Assembly (NCBI GenBank): GCA_021159125.1
Contig: JAGGSL010000146.1
Span: 1-5,189 of the forward strand
Direction of reading: 5' to 3'
Origin: Thermoplasmata archaeon
GTDB taxonomy: Archaea; Thermoplasmatota; E2; UBA202; DSCA01
DNA length: 5,189 nt
This document shows positions 1-4,661 of this stretch, one piece after another. Both the position numbers and the translations under genes were made by a program. The notes beneath the pieces are model-generated. The model did not search any database. It was given only the letters and a program-made list of their open reading frames with translations, and had not been told where the DNA came from. Position 1 is the first letter of the stretch; each line of letters starts with the position of its first letter.

Positions 1-2
1 GC

Positions 3-38
3 GGGGGATTTGGCGGCGGCGGCGCAGGCGGGAGATAA
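3..38 (+). CDS. Possible 3' end of an upstream gene with a glycine-rich tail (partial)
   Basis: One frame reads GGFGGGGAGGR followed by TAA at 36-38. Glycine-rich tails of this kind are seen at the C-termini of some membrane-anchored proteins, such as TPM-domain and DUF2207 proteins, so this may be the end of a gene that begins before the window. Only 11 residues are visible and the other two frames are also open here (to stops at 73-75 and 98-100), so the frame choice rests on the glycine pattern alone and no function can be assigned. Confidence 0.3.
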   Translation, partial: GGFGGGGAGGR

Positions 39-95
39 ATTTAGAAAGCATCTACGAAAGCAACCTGCTGCTTGATGCTCTCTTTCTGCAAACCA

Positions 96-102
96 TTTAA
101 AT
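96..102 (+). promoter_or_regulatory. TATA-like box for the endoQ-rnhB operon
   Basis: TTTAAAT at 96-102 is preceded by a purine-rich GCAAACCA that could serve as the BRE. Its centre lies about 26 bp before the ATG at 126, the usual archaeal distance from TATA box to transcription start. This predicts a leaderless or nearly leaderless mRNA beginning at that ATG. No Shine-Dalgarno sequence precedes the ATG, which agrees. The assignment comes from spacing and base composition only. Confidence 0.45.
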
Positions 103-125
103 TCATGCTTTTCATTGCCGTATGT

Positions 126-1346
126 ATGCTCGTAAACGCTGACCTTCACATTCATTCCAGATTTTCAGGGGGCACATCTTACAAAATGAATTTGAAAAAT
201 CTGTCAGAAGGAGCAAAGATGAAGGGCTTGCATATTCTTGCCACAGGCGACTGCCTCCACCCGCTATGGATTGAGGAGATAAAGAGCATGGCAGAGAACA
301 ATGGAAAAGAGGGCATATTTGATATAAACGGTGTGAAATTTGTCCTCTCAACAGAAGTGGAGGATAAAAACCGGGTTCATCATCTCATTTTGTTTCCTTC
401 GCTCTATTCCGTGCATGGATTCAGGGAGGGCGTTATGAAGCATTCAAAGAATATCGACAGGAGCGGCAGACCATTTCTTGACATGAGCGGTGAGGAAATT
501 GCCCATGCGGCGGCGGATGCTGATGCCCTTATCGGCCCTGCCCATGCCTTTACCCCGTGGACTGCAATGTATGCTTATCATGATTCGTTGAAAGAATGCT
601 ATGGCGATATGGCTTCTTCAATCCACTTTCTTGAGCTGGGGCTGAGTGCGGACAGCGACTATGCAGACAGAATTTCTGAACTTCACAGATTGACTTTCCT
701 CTCCAATTCTGACAGTCATTCTCCCTCGCCCGTACGCCTCGCGCGCGAGTTCAACCGCCTTGATGTGCAGGATTACTCATGGGATGAAATCAGAAAGGCG
801 ATTCTTGGAGAAGGGGGGCGTAGAGTTGTGCTGAATGCAGGTTTTCCCCCTGAAGAAGGGAAGTATAACCGCACGGCGTGCACATCCTGCTACCGCCAGT
901 ATTCGCTGCAGGAGGCAGAGAAAATGAAATGGAGGTGCAAATGCGGGGGGCTGATAAAAAAGGGCGTGAGAGACCGTGTTGAGGAACTTGCAGATTTGGA
1001 AAAGGCAGTTCATCCTCCCGGAAGAGCAAAATATATCCATCTCATACCCCTTGCCGAAATAATAGGAAAAGCTTTACGTTTCTCCCCGTTATCAAAAAAA
1101 GTGCAGGACAGATGGAGCGAGCTTATGAAAAAATTCGGGAGTGAAATTCATGTTCTCATAGACGCGGACATGGATGAAATAAGCAGAGTTGCATCTCCTG
1201 CTGTTGCCTCTGCGATACATGCGTTCCGCAAAGGAAAAATCAGGGTCAATCCAGGGGGCGGCGGGAAATACGGGGAAATAGAGATTCTGCCAGATTCAAA
1301 TAAAGGCAATAAAGGCCAGAAGAGTTTAGCCGACTGGGTATCATGA
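126..1346 (+). CDS. endoQ: Endonuclease Q (EndoQ), PHP-domain DNA repair nuclease with C-terminal PIP box
   Basis: EndoQ nicks DNA 5' of deaminated bases (uracil, hypoxanthine) and abasic sites, starting repair. Numbered from the ATG at 126 (406 aa), the PHP metal ligands are visible: DLHIH at 6-10, TGD at 40-42, E77 in STEVED, HH at 85-86, H140 in GPAH and D196/H198 in NSDSH. A zinc-knuckle-like set follows at C252, C255, C271 and C273. Next come the family's conserved YIHLIPLAEII (303-313) and PGGGGKYGE (376-384). The C-terminus carries QKSLADW (398-404), a match to the PCNA-interacting QxxLxxW/F pattern. The frame also opens at TTG 72 and ATG 75, but those extra residues translate the promoter, and the conserved start VNADLHIH fits 126. 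The length is close to the roughly 420-residue Pyrococcus enzyme. It lies 10 bp ahead of rnhB, so cotranscription is likely. Identification is from memory of the family. Confidence 0.9.
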   Translation: MLVNADLHIHSRFSGGTSYKMNLKNLSEGAKMKGLHILATGDCLHPLWIEEIKSMAENNGKEGIFDINGVKFVLSTEVEDKNRVHHLILFPSLYSVHGFREGVMKHSKNIDRSGRPFLDMSGEEIAHAAADADALIGPAHAFTPWTAMYAYHDSLKECYGDMASSIHFLELGLSADSDYADRISELHRLTFLSNSDSHSPSPVRLAREFNRLDVQDYSWDEIRKAILGEGGRRVVLNAGFPPEEGKYNRTACTSCYRQYSLQEAEKMKWRCKCGGLIKKGVRDRVEELADLEKAVHPPGRAKYIHLIPLAEIIGKALRFSPLSKKVQDRWSELMKKFGSEIHVLIDADMDEISRVASPAVASAIHAFRKGKIRVNPGGGGKYGEIEILPDSNKGNKGQKSLADWVS

Positions 1347-1347
1347 T

Positions 1348-1352
1348 GGAGG
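1348..1352 (+). promoter_or_regulatory. Shine-Dalgarno site of rnhB
   Basis: GGAGG at 1348-1352 lies four bases before the ATG at 1357, in the 10-bp gap after the endoQ stop. It matches the archaeal anti-SD and fixes the rnhB start. The presence of an SD here and its absence before endoQ is the usual pattern for an internal operon gene against a leaderless first gene. Confidence 0.7.
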
Positions 1353-1356
1353 AAAT

Positions 1357-2022
1357 ATGGAAAAAAAGACAATATGCGGCATAGATGAGGCAGGGCGCGG
1401 TCCTGTCATAGGGCCCATGGTGGTGGCAGGAGTATGGGCAAATGAAGATGAAGAAAAATTGCTCAAAGAAATGAATGTCAGGGATTCGAAGAAGCACACC
1501 ATAAAGAGAAGGGAAGAGCTCTCAAAGATGATAAGGGAAACATTTTTCTACAATTTCATAGTCGTGCAGCCCGAGGATATCGATGCGCTGCGAGAAACAA
1601 TGAGTCTGAACGAACTTGAGGTGCACATATTTGCCAAAATAGGAAGGAGTATGAAGGCAGATGTGTATTACCTTGATTCTGCAGATGTCGACGAGGAGCG
1701 CTTCGGGCATTCATTTTCTGAGAAATTAGGGTTTGCCGCAGAGGTTGTATCAGAACATGAAGCAGATGCTAACTATCCCATCGTGTCTGCCGCCTCAATT
1801 GTGGCAAAAGTCGAGAGAGATAAAAAACTCGAGGAGATACGCAAGGAGATAGAGCCAGAGCTTGGCATATCCCTCGGAAGCGGATATCCATCTGACGAAC
1901 GAACCCGCCTTTTCATCAAAAAGTGGATAGAGAAATTCGGGGATGTGCCCCCCCACACCCGCCGTTCGTGGAAAACAGTGAGGAAGATAAAAGAGGATAT
2001 GATGCAACAAAGATTTTTTTAG
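1357..2022 (+). CDS. rnhB: Ribonuclease HII
   Basis: RNase HII cuts the RNA strand of RNA/DNA hybrids and incises 5' of single ribonucleotides embedded in DNA, starting ribonucleotide excision repair. The 221-residue protein has the full family signature: GIDEAGRGPVIGPMV at 8-22 with catalytic D10 and E11, DSKK at 43-46, D107 in YLDSAD, D137 in EADANYPIVSAASIVAK, GSGYPSD at 174-180 (Tyr177 at the position that recognises the RNA-DNA junction) and RRSWKT at 202-207. The four carboxylates D, E, D, D are all present, so it should be active. The size is normal for archaeal RNase HII, with no bacterial-style N-terminal extension. It is the second gene of an operon with endoQ. The C-terminus ends QQRFF; the terminal aromatic pair recalls a PIP box, but the hydrophobic position is not matched, so PCNA binding is only a possibility. 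Confidence 0.96.
   Translation: MEKKTICGIDEAGRGPVIGPMVVAGVWANEDEEKLLKEMNVRDSKKHTIKRREELSKMIRETFFYNFIVVQPEDIDALRETMSLNELEVHIFAKIGRSMKADVYYLDSADVDEERFGHSFSEKLGFAAEVVSEHEADANYPIVSAASIVAKVERDKKLEEIRKEIEPELGISLGSGYPSDERTRLFIKKWIEKFGDVPPHTRRSWKTVRKIKEDMMQQRFF
2014..2020 (+). terminator. Oligo-T transcription terminator at the end of rnhB
   Basis: Seven consecutive T residues encode the last two phenylalanines and the first base of the TAG stop. Archaeal RNA polymerase often terminates at T tracts in the non-template strand without a hairpin. This would close the endoQ-rnhB unit just before the mobile element. Because the tract is also coding, its role as a terminator is not certain. Confidence 0.4.
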
Positions 2023-2029
2023 AATATGA

Positions 2030-2037
2030 TGAGATAC
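2030..2037 (+). repeat. Left target-site duplication (TGAGATAC)
   Basis: TGAGATAC directly abuts the left inverted repeat, and the same 8 bp directly abut the right one at 2849-2856. Eight base pairs is the duplication length made by IS6-family transposases. The identity is perfect, so the insertion has not been rearranged at its edges. Confidence 0.9.
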
Positions 2038-2080
2038 GGTTCTGTCCGTAGATTCGGGTGATGGAAACGCCGTGTCGGAT
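2038..2080 (+). repeat. Left terminal inverted repeat of the IS6-like element
   Basis: Read inward, this end shares three exact blocks with the right end: GGTTCTGTC (bases 1-9), CGGGTGAT (18-25) and TGTCGGAT (36-43). The blocks fall in register after a single one-base gap between the first and second. The segment between the second and third blocks is diverged. The spaced blocks suggest separate transposase contact sites. Confidence 0.85.
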
Positions 2081-2094
2081 TAGCAAGTGATAAG

Positions 2095-2103
2095 TTTTTA
2101 AAA
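2095..2103 (+). promoter_or_regulatory. TATA-like box for the cargo gene, inside the element
   Basis: TTTTTAAAA lies with its centre about 26 bp before a predicted start near 2125, leaving a leader of roughly 8 nt before the ATG at 2133. It sits inside the mobile element, so the cargo gene would carry its own promoter when moved. No convincing Shine-Dalgarno sequence is present. Confidence 0.45.
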
Positions 2104-2132
2104 GAATTTCCGTTATAATGTTGATGAGATAA

Positions 2133-2648
2133 ATGAAATCAATCATCATAATATTAATCAGTTTTTTGATGATATGTCCTCTTATAGTTAATGCGACTGA
2201 TAAAATTTCTGCGGATGACTATTATCTAGAATTACCTGAAAAATATAGCGAAATTGATTATGTCTTTCATAGTGTACCTCTGTCTGGTTTTGAAGAATTA
2301 GACGATATGGAACGTGGTATATGGTATCGCCACCATGAGAATGGAGTTTCTGGTGACGATTTCGATTATCAAGACCAACTTATATATTTGTTCAAACTTA
2401 ATGAGGCATATTATTTGATAATGGTGATTTATCAGGATAATGAATTATATAGAGTTGGATTTATGGAATCTCCTATTACCGATGTTGATTTTATTGAAAC
2501 AGAATATATCCCTAAGCAAGTTACCGATGCTTCGTTAAAAGAATTGGGCGTAATAGAGAATGATAGCCCTAGTTTTATGATTATAGGCGTAACATCTGCA
2601 ATTGCAATTGTGTATTTTATAAAGAAAAAATTTAGAGGGATTGAGTGA
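2133..2648 (+). CDS. Cargo gene: predicted secreted protein with C-terminal membrane anchor, unknown function
   Basis: I do not recognise this 171-residue protein. Residues 1-21 form a signal peptide (MKS, an Ile/Leu-rich core, then VNA before TDK). Residues 22-146 are an acidic, tyrosine-rich outer domain with no cysteine. Residues about 147-163 (SFMIIGVTSAIAIVYFI) form a membrane helix followed by KKKFR, so the chain should be anchored with its domain outside the cell and a short basic cytoplasmic tail. No PGF-CTERM-type sorting motif is seen. The gene lies wholly inside the inverted repeats of the IS6-like element. Its codons are strikingly AT-rich (TAT, GAT, AAT, TTA), unlike the flanking genes, which supports transfer from elsewhere. 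An in-frame TAA just upstream rules out earlier ATG codons. Its last 17 bp overlap the open frame of the transposase remnant on the other strand. Confidence 0.75.
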   Translation: MKSIIIILISFLMICPLIVNATDKISADDYYLELPEKYSEIDYVFHSVPLSGFEELDDMERGIWYRHHENGVSGDDFDYQDQLIYLFKLNEAYYLIMVIYQDNELYRVGFMESPITDVDFIETEYIPKQVTDASLKELGVIENDSPSFMIIGVTSAIAIVYFIKKKFRGIE

Positions 2649-2808
2649 GTGACTTAATCCATCGGTTCTTTCTGCCTGTAATGTTTATTCCTGCCTCTTC
2701 AGCGGGTGTTCTTCAGTTGAGTGATGTGTGTCCTCGTATGAAATTGCAGTAGGTTCGGTAATGATCTATAATGCTCTTGACAGTCTCATCGCTCTTTAAT
2801 CCCCGCAT
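2632..2808 (-). pseudogene. C-terminal remnant of an IS6-like DDE transposase
   Basis: Read on the minus strand from 2808, the frame begins MRGLKSDETVKSII, continues DHYRTYCNFIRGHTSLN, hits a TGA at 2713-2715, then continues in the same frame with RTPAEEAGINITG and NRWIKSL to a stop at 2632-2634. The pattern xYxNFIRxHxSLNGxTPAExAGI is the typical end of DDE transposases common in archaeal insertion sequences. The TGA stands where the family has glycine, so a single GGA-to-TGA change would explain it. Everything upstream, including the three catalytic acidic residues, is missing: the right inverted repeat joins almost directly to this tail. The ATG at 2806-2808 is therefore a chance start. It is convergent with the cargo gene. 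The family is assigned by recalled consensus and by the element's ends. Confidence 0.85.
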
Positions 2809-2848
2809 CCGACAGATGGTCAAAATCACCCGTGAACCCGACAGAACC
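2807..2848 (-). repeat. Right terminal inverted repeat of the IS6-like element
   Basis: Read inward on the minus strand from 2848 it begins GGTTCTGTC, then CGGGTGAT at bases 17-24 and TGTCGGAT at bases 35-42, pairing with the left end. The transposase tail begins directly at its inner edge, which marks an internal deletion junction near 2807. Confidence 0.85.
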
Positions 2849-2856
2849 TGAGATAC
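2849..2856 (+). repeat. Right target-site duplication (TGAGATAC)
   Basis: This is an exact copy of 2030-2037, directly adjoining the right inverted repeat. Removing the element and one copy restores an uninterrupted intergenic region of about 77 bp between rnhB and the ribbon-helix-helix gene. Confidence 0.9.
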
Positions 2857-2865
2857 AATCAATAG

Positions 2866-2876
2866 TTATATATATT
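2866..2876 (+). promoter_or_regulatory. TATA box for the ribbon-helix-helix gene
   Basis: TTATATATATT is a strong TATA-like box in an AT-rich stretch. Transcription is predicted to begin near 2897, giving a leader of about 22 nt that includes the GAGGTG ribosome site. The box starts only 10 bp after the right target duplication, so the element now occupies the place of whatever lay upstream. Confidence 0.55.
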
Positions 2877-2901
2877 ATTTCAAAATTATTAATTGTCTGA
2901 A

Positions 2902-2907
2902 GAGGTG
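2902..2907 (+). promoter_or_regulatory. Shine-Dalgarno site of the ribbon-helix-helix gene
   Basis: GAGGTG at 2902-2907 complements the 3' end of archaeal 16S rRNA and lies 11 bases before the ATG at 2919. A second purine run, AAAGGA, is closer to the start. Together they support 2919 as the initiator. Confidence 0.5.
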
Positions 2908-2918
2908 GAGAAAGGAAA

Positions 2919-3161
2919 ATGGAAAAATATACCACCATATCCGTGCCCTCAAAATTTCATGCCCATCTTTCCAGGTTTATAAAGGAGAATCCCCAGCTAG
3001 GATATGGAAGTGTTGCTGAATTTGCAAAAGAAGCGATAAGACTCAGATTGTCAGAGATAAAATACGAGGCACAGATTCTTGCGCTGAGAGAACTCAGGGA
3101 CATGCCCTACCGCAACTGGGATGAAAAGTGGGAGAGCTTCAGGAATGTTCTGAAAAAGTAA
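2919..3161 (+). CDS. Ribbon-helix-helix (CopG/Arc-like) DNA-binding protein
   Basis: This 80-residue protein has the ribbon-helix-helix layout. A short beta strand TTISVPSKF (5-13) would pair across a dimer and enter the DNA major groove. Helix A is about 14-24 (HAHLSRFIKEN), the turn PQLGYGS is at 25-31, and helix B VAEFAKEAIRLRLSEIK spans 32-48. The LGYGSVAEFAKEAIR segment is typical of archaeal small RHH proteins. Residues 49-80 are a charged tail with tryptophans (NWDEKWESF) that could bind a ligand or partner. It has its own TATA box and ribosome site. No toxin gene follows, so an antitoxin role is not supported; a small transcription regulator is more likely. The targets are unknown; the symporter gene 45 bp downstream is one candidate. 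Confidence 0.85.
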   Translation: MEKYTTISVPSKFHAHLSRFIKENPQLGYGSVAEFAKEAIRLRLSEIKYEAQILALRELRDMPYRNWDEKWESFRNVLKK

Positions 3162-3167
3162 ACGAAG

Positions 3168-3196
3168 TTTTTATGTAATGTTTGCCCTTTAATATA
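3168..3196 (+). promoter_or_regulatory. Two candidate TATA boxes ahead of the symporter gene
   Basis: TTTTTATGTA at 3168-3177 would start transcription near 3198, a few bases before the ATA at 3207. TTTAATATA at 3188-3196 is closer to consensus but predicts a start near 3218, inside the conserved KREHW codons. Only the first is compatible with translating the full N-terminus; read-through from the ribbon-helix-helix gene would also work. Sequence alone cannot decide. Confidence 0.35.
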
Positions 3197-3197
3197 C

Positions 3198-3209
3198 GGT
3201 GGTTGCATA
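3198..3209 (+). promoter_or_regulatory. GGTGG ribosome site and ATA initiator of the symporter gene
   Basis: GGTGG at 3198-3202 lies four bases before ATA at 3207-3209, which is followed in frame by GCT AAA AGA GAA CAC TGG. From the in-frame TAA at 3159 to GTG at 3246 there is no ATG, GTG or TTG in this frame. ATA therefore holds the position where an ATG is expected. Confidence 0.45.
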
Positions 3210-4661
3210 GCTAAAAGAGAACACTGGGACTCTCGCTTTGCTTTTGTGATGGCAGCCATTGGCTCTGCGGTTGGCCTTGGCAACATATGGCGTTTTCCTT
3301 ACGTATGCTATCAGAACGGGGGAGGTGCTTTTCTGATACCATATTTTGTTGCTTTATTCACGGTCGGCATACCTCTCCTTGTCCTTGAATTCGGCATAGG
3401 GCAGTGGTTCGGAACAGCAGCCCCAGGCTCATTCAGAAATGTGAATAAAAAATGGGAGTGGGCAGGATGGTGGGGGGTTTTGTCCACTTTCATAATCGCC
3501 ATATATTATTCTGTCATAATGGCATGGTGCTTGAGCTATCTTTTCCATTCGGCAGGGCTTGTATGGGGAAACAACGCAGCGGCATTTTTCAACCGCTTTC
3601 TGGGAAAAACCTCCTCCCCGTTCATTCTTGGCAGCATCCGGCCCCAGATACTTTTTGCCCTCCTCTTCATATGGACATCCATCTATCTCATACTCTATAA
3701 AGGGATAAAATCAATAGGAAAGGTGGTGGCCATAACGGTGCCGCTCCCAACAATATTGCTTCTCATAATTGCAATACGCGGCATAACCCTGCCCGGCGCT
3801 CTTGACGGCATTGATTTTTACCTCACGCCCCACTTCGCAAAGCTTGCTTCCCCGTCTGTATGGCTCGCCGCCTATGCCCAGATTTTTTTCTCACTCGGGC
3901 TCGCCCAGGGGATAATGATTGTATATGCCAGCCATCTGCGAAAGAAAGATGATGTCACCAACAACGCATTTATCACGGCACTGGTGGACGGCGGCACGGC
4001 ATTTCTGGCAGGATTTGCCGTTTTTTCGGTGCTGGGTTACCTCTCGTACTCAACAGGGGCAAGCATACAGAGCATAGCAGGGAGCGGGATGGGGCTTGCC
4101 TTTATTACATACCCGACCGCAATATCCAATCTTCCTGTTGCTGCCTCTCTTTTCGGAGCGATGTTTTTCATAGCGCTGCTGACTTTCGGAATAGATTCCG
4201 CATTTTCAATGGTGGAGTCAGTTACCGGAGGAATAGAAGAAAAGTGGGGAATGTCAAAAGAAAAGGCAACATTCCTGGTATGCCTCATCGGCTTTCTCGC
4301 AGGTGTGCCTTTTACAATGGGAGGAGGAAGTTACTGGATTGATATAACAGACCATTTTATATCGAATTTCGGGCTTGTCTTTGTCGGGCTTATGGAATGC
4401 ATAGTGTTTGGCTACATCATGGGAGCAGAGCACATAAGGGAGCATGTGAACGAGGTATCTGACATAAAACTCGGGAAATGGTGGGAGTATCTTATAAAAT
4501 TTGTAGCGCCTGCCATATTGATTTTCATTGCCGTAGCTTCCTTCATTGAACTGCTGAATAAAGGCTACGAAGGGTTGCCGTCAGGCGCACTCATTGCAGG
4601 AGGGGTCATTGTTTTAATAAGCTTGATTGCTTCAATAGTGTTGATGAAGGTGAAAGCATGA
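3207..4661 (+). CDS. NSS-family sodium:amino-acid symporter, MetP-like large subunit
   Basis: This is a LeuT-fold membrane protein that couples sodium entry to amino-acid uptake. Counted from the ATA at 3207 (484 aa), it shows KREHWDSR at 3-10 (LeuT also begins with KREHW, whose Arg gates the inner side), GSAVGLGNIWRFPY in helix 1, NGGGAFLIPYF at the start of helix 2, YYSVIMAWCL in helix 3, FFSLGLAQGIMIVYAS in the broken helix 6, and FGIDSAFSMVES in helix 8. About 12 helices are expected. The canonical starts GTG 3246 and ATG 3249 would remove KREHW and part of helix 1, so I chose the upstream ATA although it is unusual. By eye, LeuT Asn286 (sodium site 1) is Asp261 here and LeuT Glu290 is Ala265. 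A 37-residue MetS-like subunit follows, overlapping by ATGA, so the MetPS methionine/alanine type is the best comparison; the true substrate is not determined. Confidence 0.9.
   Translation: MAKREHWDSRFAFVMAAIGSAVGLGNIWRFPYVCYQNGGGAFLIPYFVALFTVGIPLLVLEFGIGQWFGTAAPGSFRNVNKKWEWAGWWGVLSTFIIAIYYSVIMAWCLSYLFHSAGLVWGNNAAAFFNRFLGKTSSPFILGSIRPQILFALLFIWTSIYLILYKGIKSIGKVVAITVPLPTILLLIIAIRGITLPGALDGIDFYLTPHFAKLASPSVWLAAYAQIFFSLGLAQGIMIVYASHLRKKDDVTNNAFITALVDGGTAFLAGFAVFSVLGYLSYSTGASIQSIAGSGMGLAFITYPTAISNLPVAASLFGAMFFIALLTFGIDSAFSMVESVTGGIEEKWGMSKEKATFLVCLIGFLAGVPFTMGGGSYWIDITDHFISNFGLVFVGLMECIVFGYIMGAEHIREHVNEVSDIKLGKWWEYLIKFVAPAILIFIAVASFIELLNKGYEGLPSGALIAGGVIVLISLIASIVLMKVKA

Larger units (their letters stand above)
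2038..2848. mobile_element. 811-bp non-autonomous IS6-like element carrying a cargo gene
   Basis: The element starts GGTTCTGTC at 2038 and ends with its complement GACAGAACC at 2848. The two ends form imperfect inverted repeats of about 42 bp, and a perfect 8-bp duplication TGAGATAC flanks the whole unit. End sequence and duplication length both resemble the IS6 family (ends of the GGTTCTGT or GGCACTGT type, 8-bp duplications). It contains two things: a plus-strand gene at 2133-2648 for a predicted secreted membrane-anchored protein, and on the minus strand the last ~58 codons of a transposase with an in-frame TGA. The catalytic DDE part is gone, so it cannot move by itself; a full-length relative would have to act in trans. 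It lies in the intergenic gap between rnhB and the ribbon-helix-helix gene and disrupts neither. The family label is from memory, while the boundaries are seen directly. Confidence 0.88.

Noticed and set aside
72..125. Signal peptide on the EndoQ protein
   Set aside because: It appears only if translation starts upstream of the conserved start; the DNA there looks like promoter.
2035..2050. Short hairpin TACGG/CCGTA after rnhB, as a terminator or small RNA
   Set aside because: The stem spans the border between the target duplication and the left inverted repeat, so it arises by chance from the insertion; no T tract follows it.
2026..2079. Possible C/D box guide RNA (ATGATGA, later GTGATGG)
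   Set aside because: D-box equivalents are not CTGA, spacings are off, and the segment is better explained by the target site plus left inverted repeat, whose GTGAT block recurs at the other end.
2826..2846. Minus-strand RVHG resembling the RLHG motif upstream in DDE transposases, with a frameshift
   Set aside because: This stretch lies within the right inverted repeat, aligns with the left end at DNA level, and its stop-filled frame does not continue the transposase.
2919..3161. Ribbon-helix-helix protein as antitoxin of a toxin-antitoxin pair
   Set aside because: The next gene is a transporter and no small toxin-like gene adjoins it on either side.
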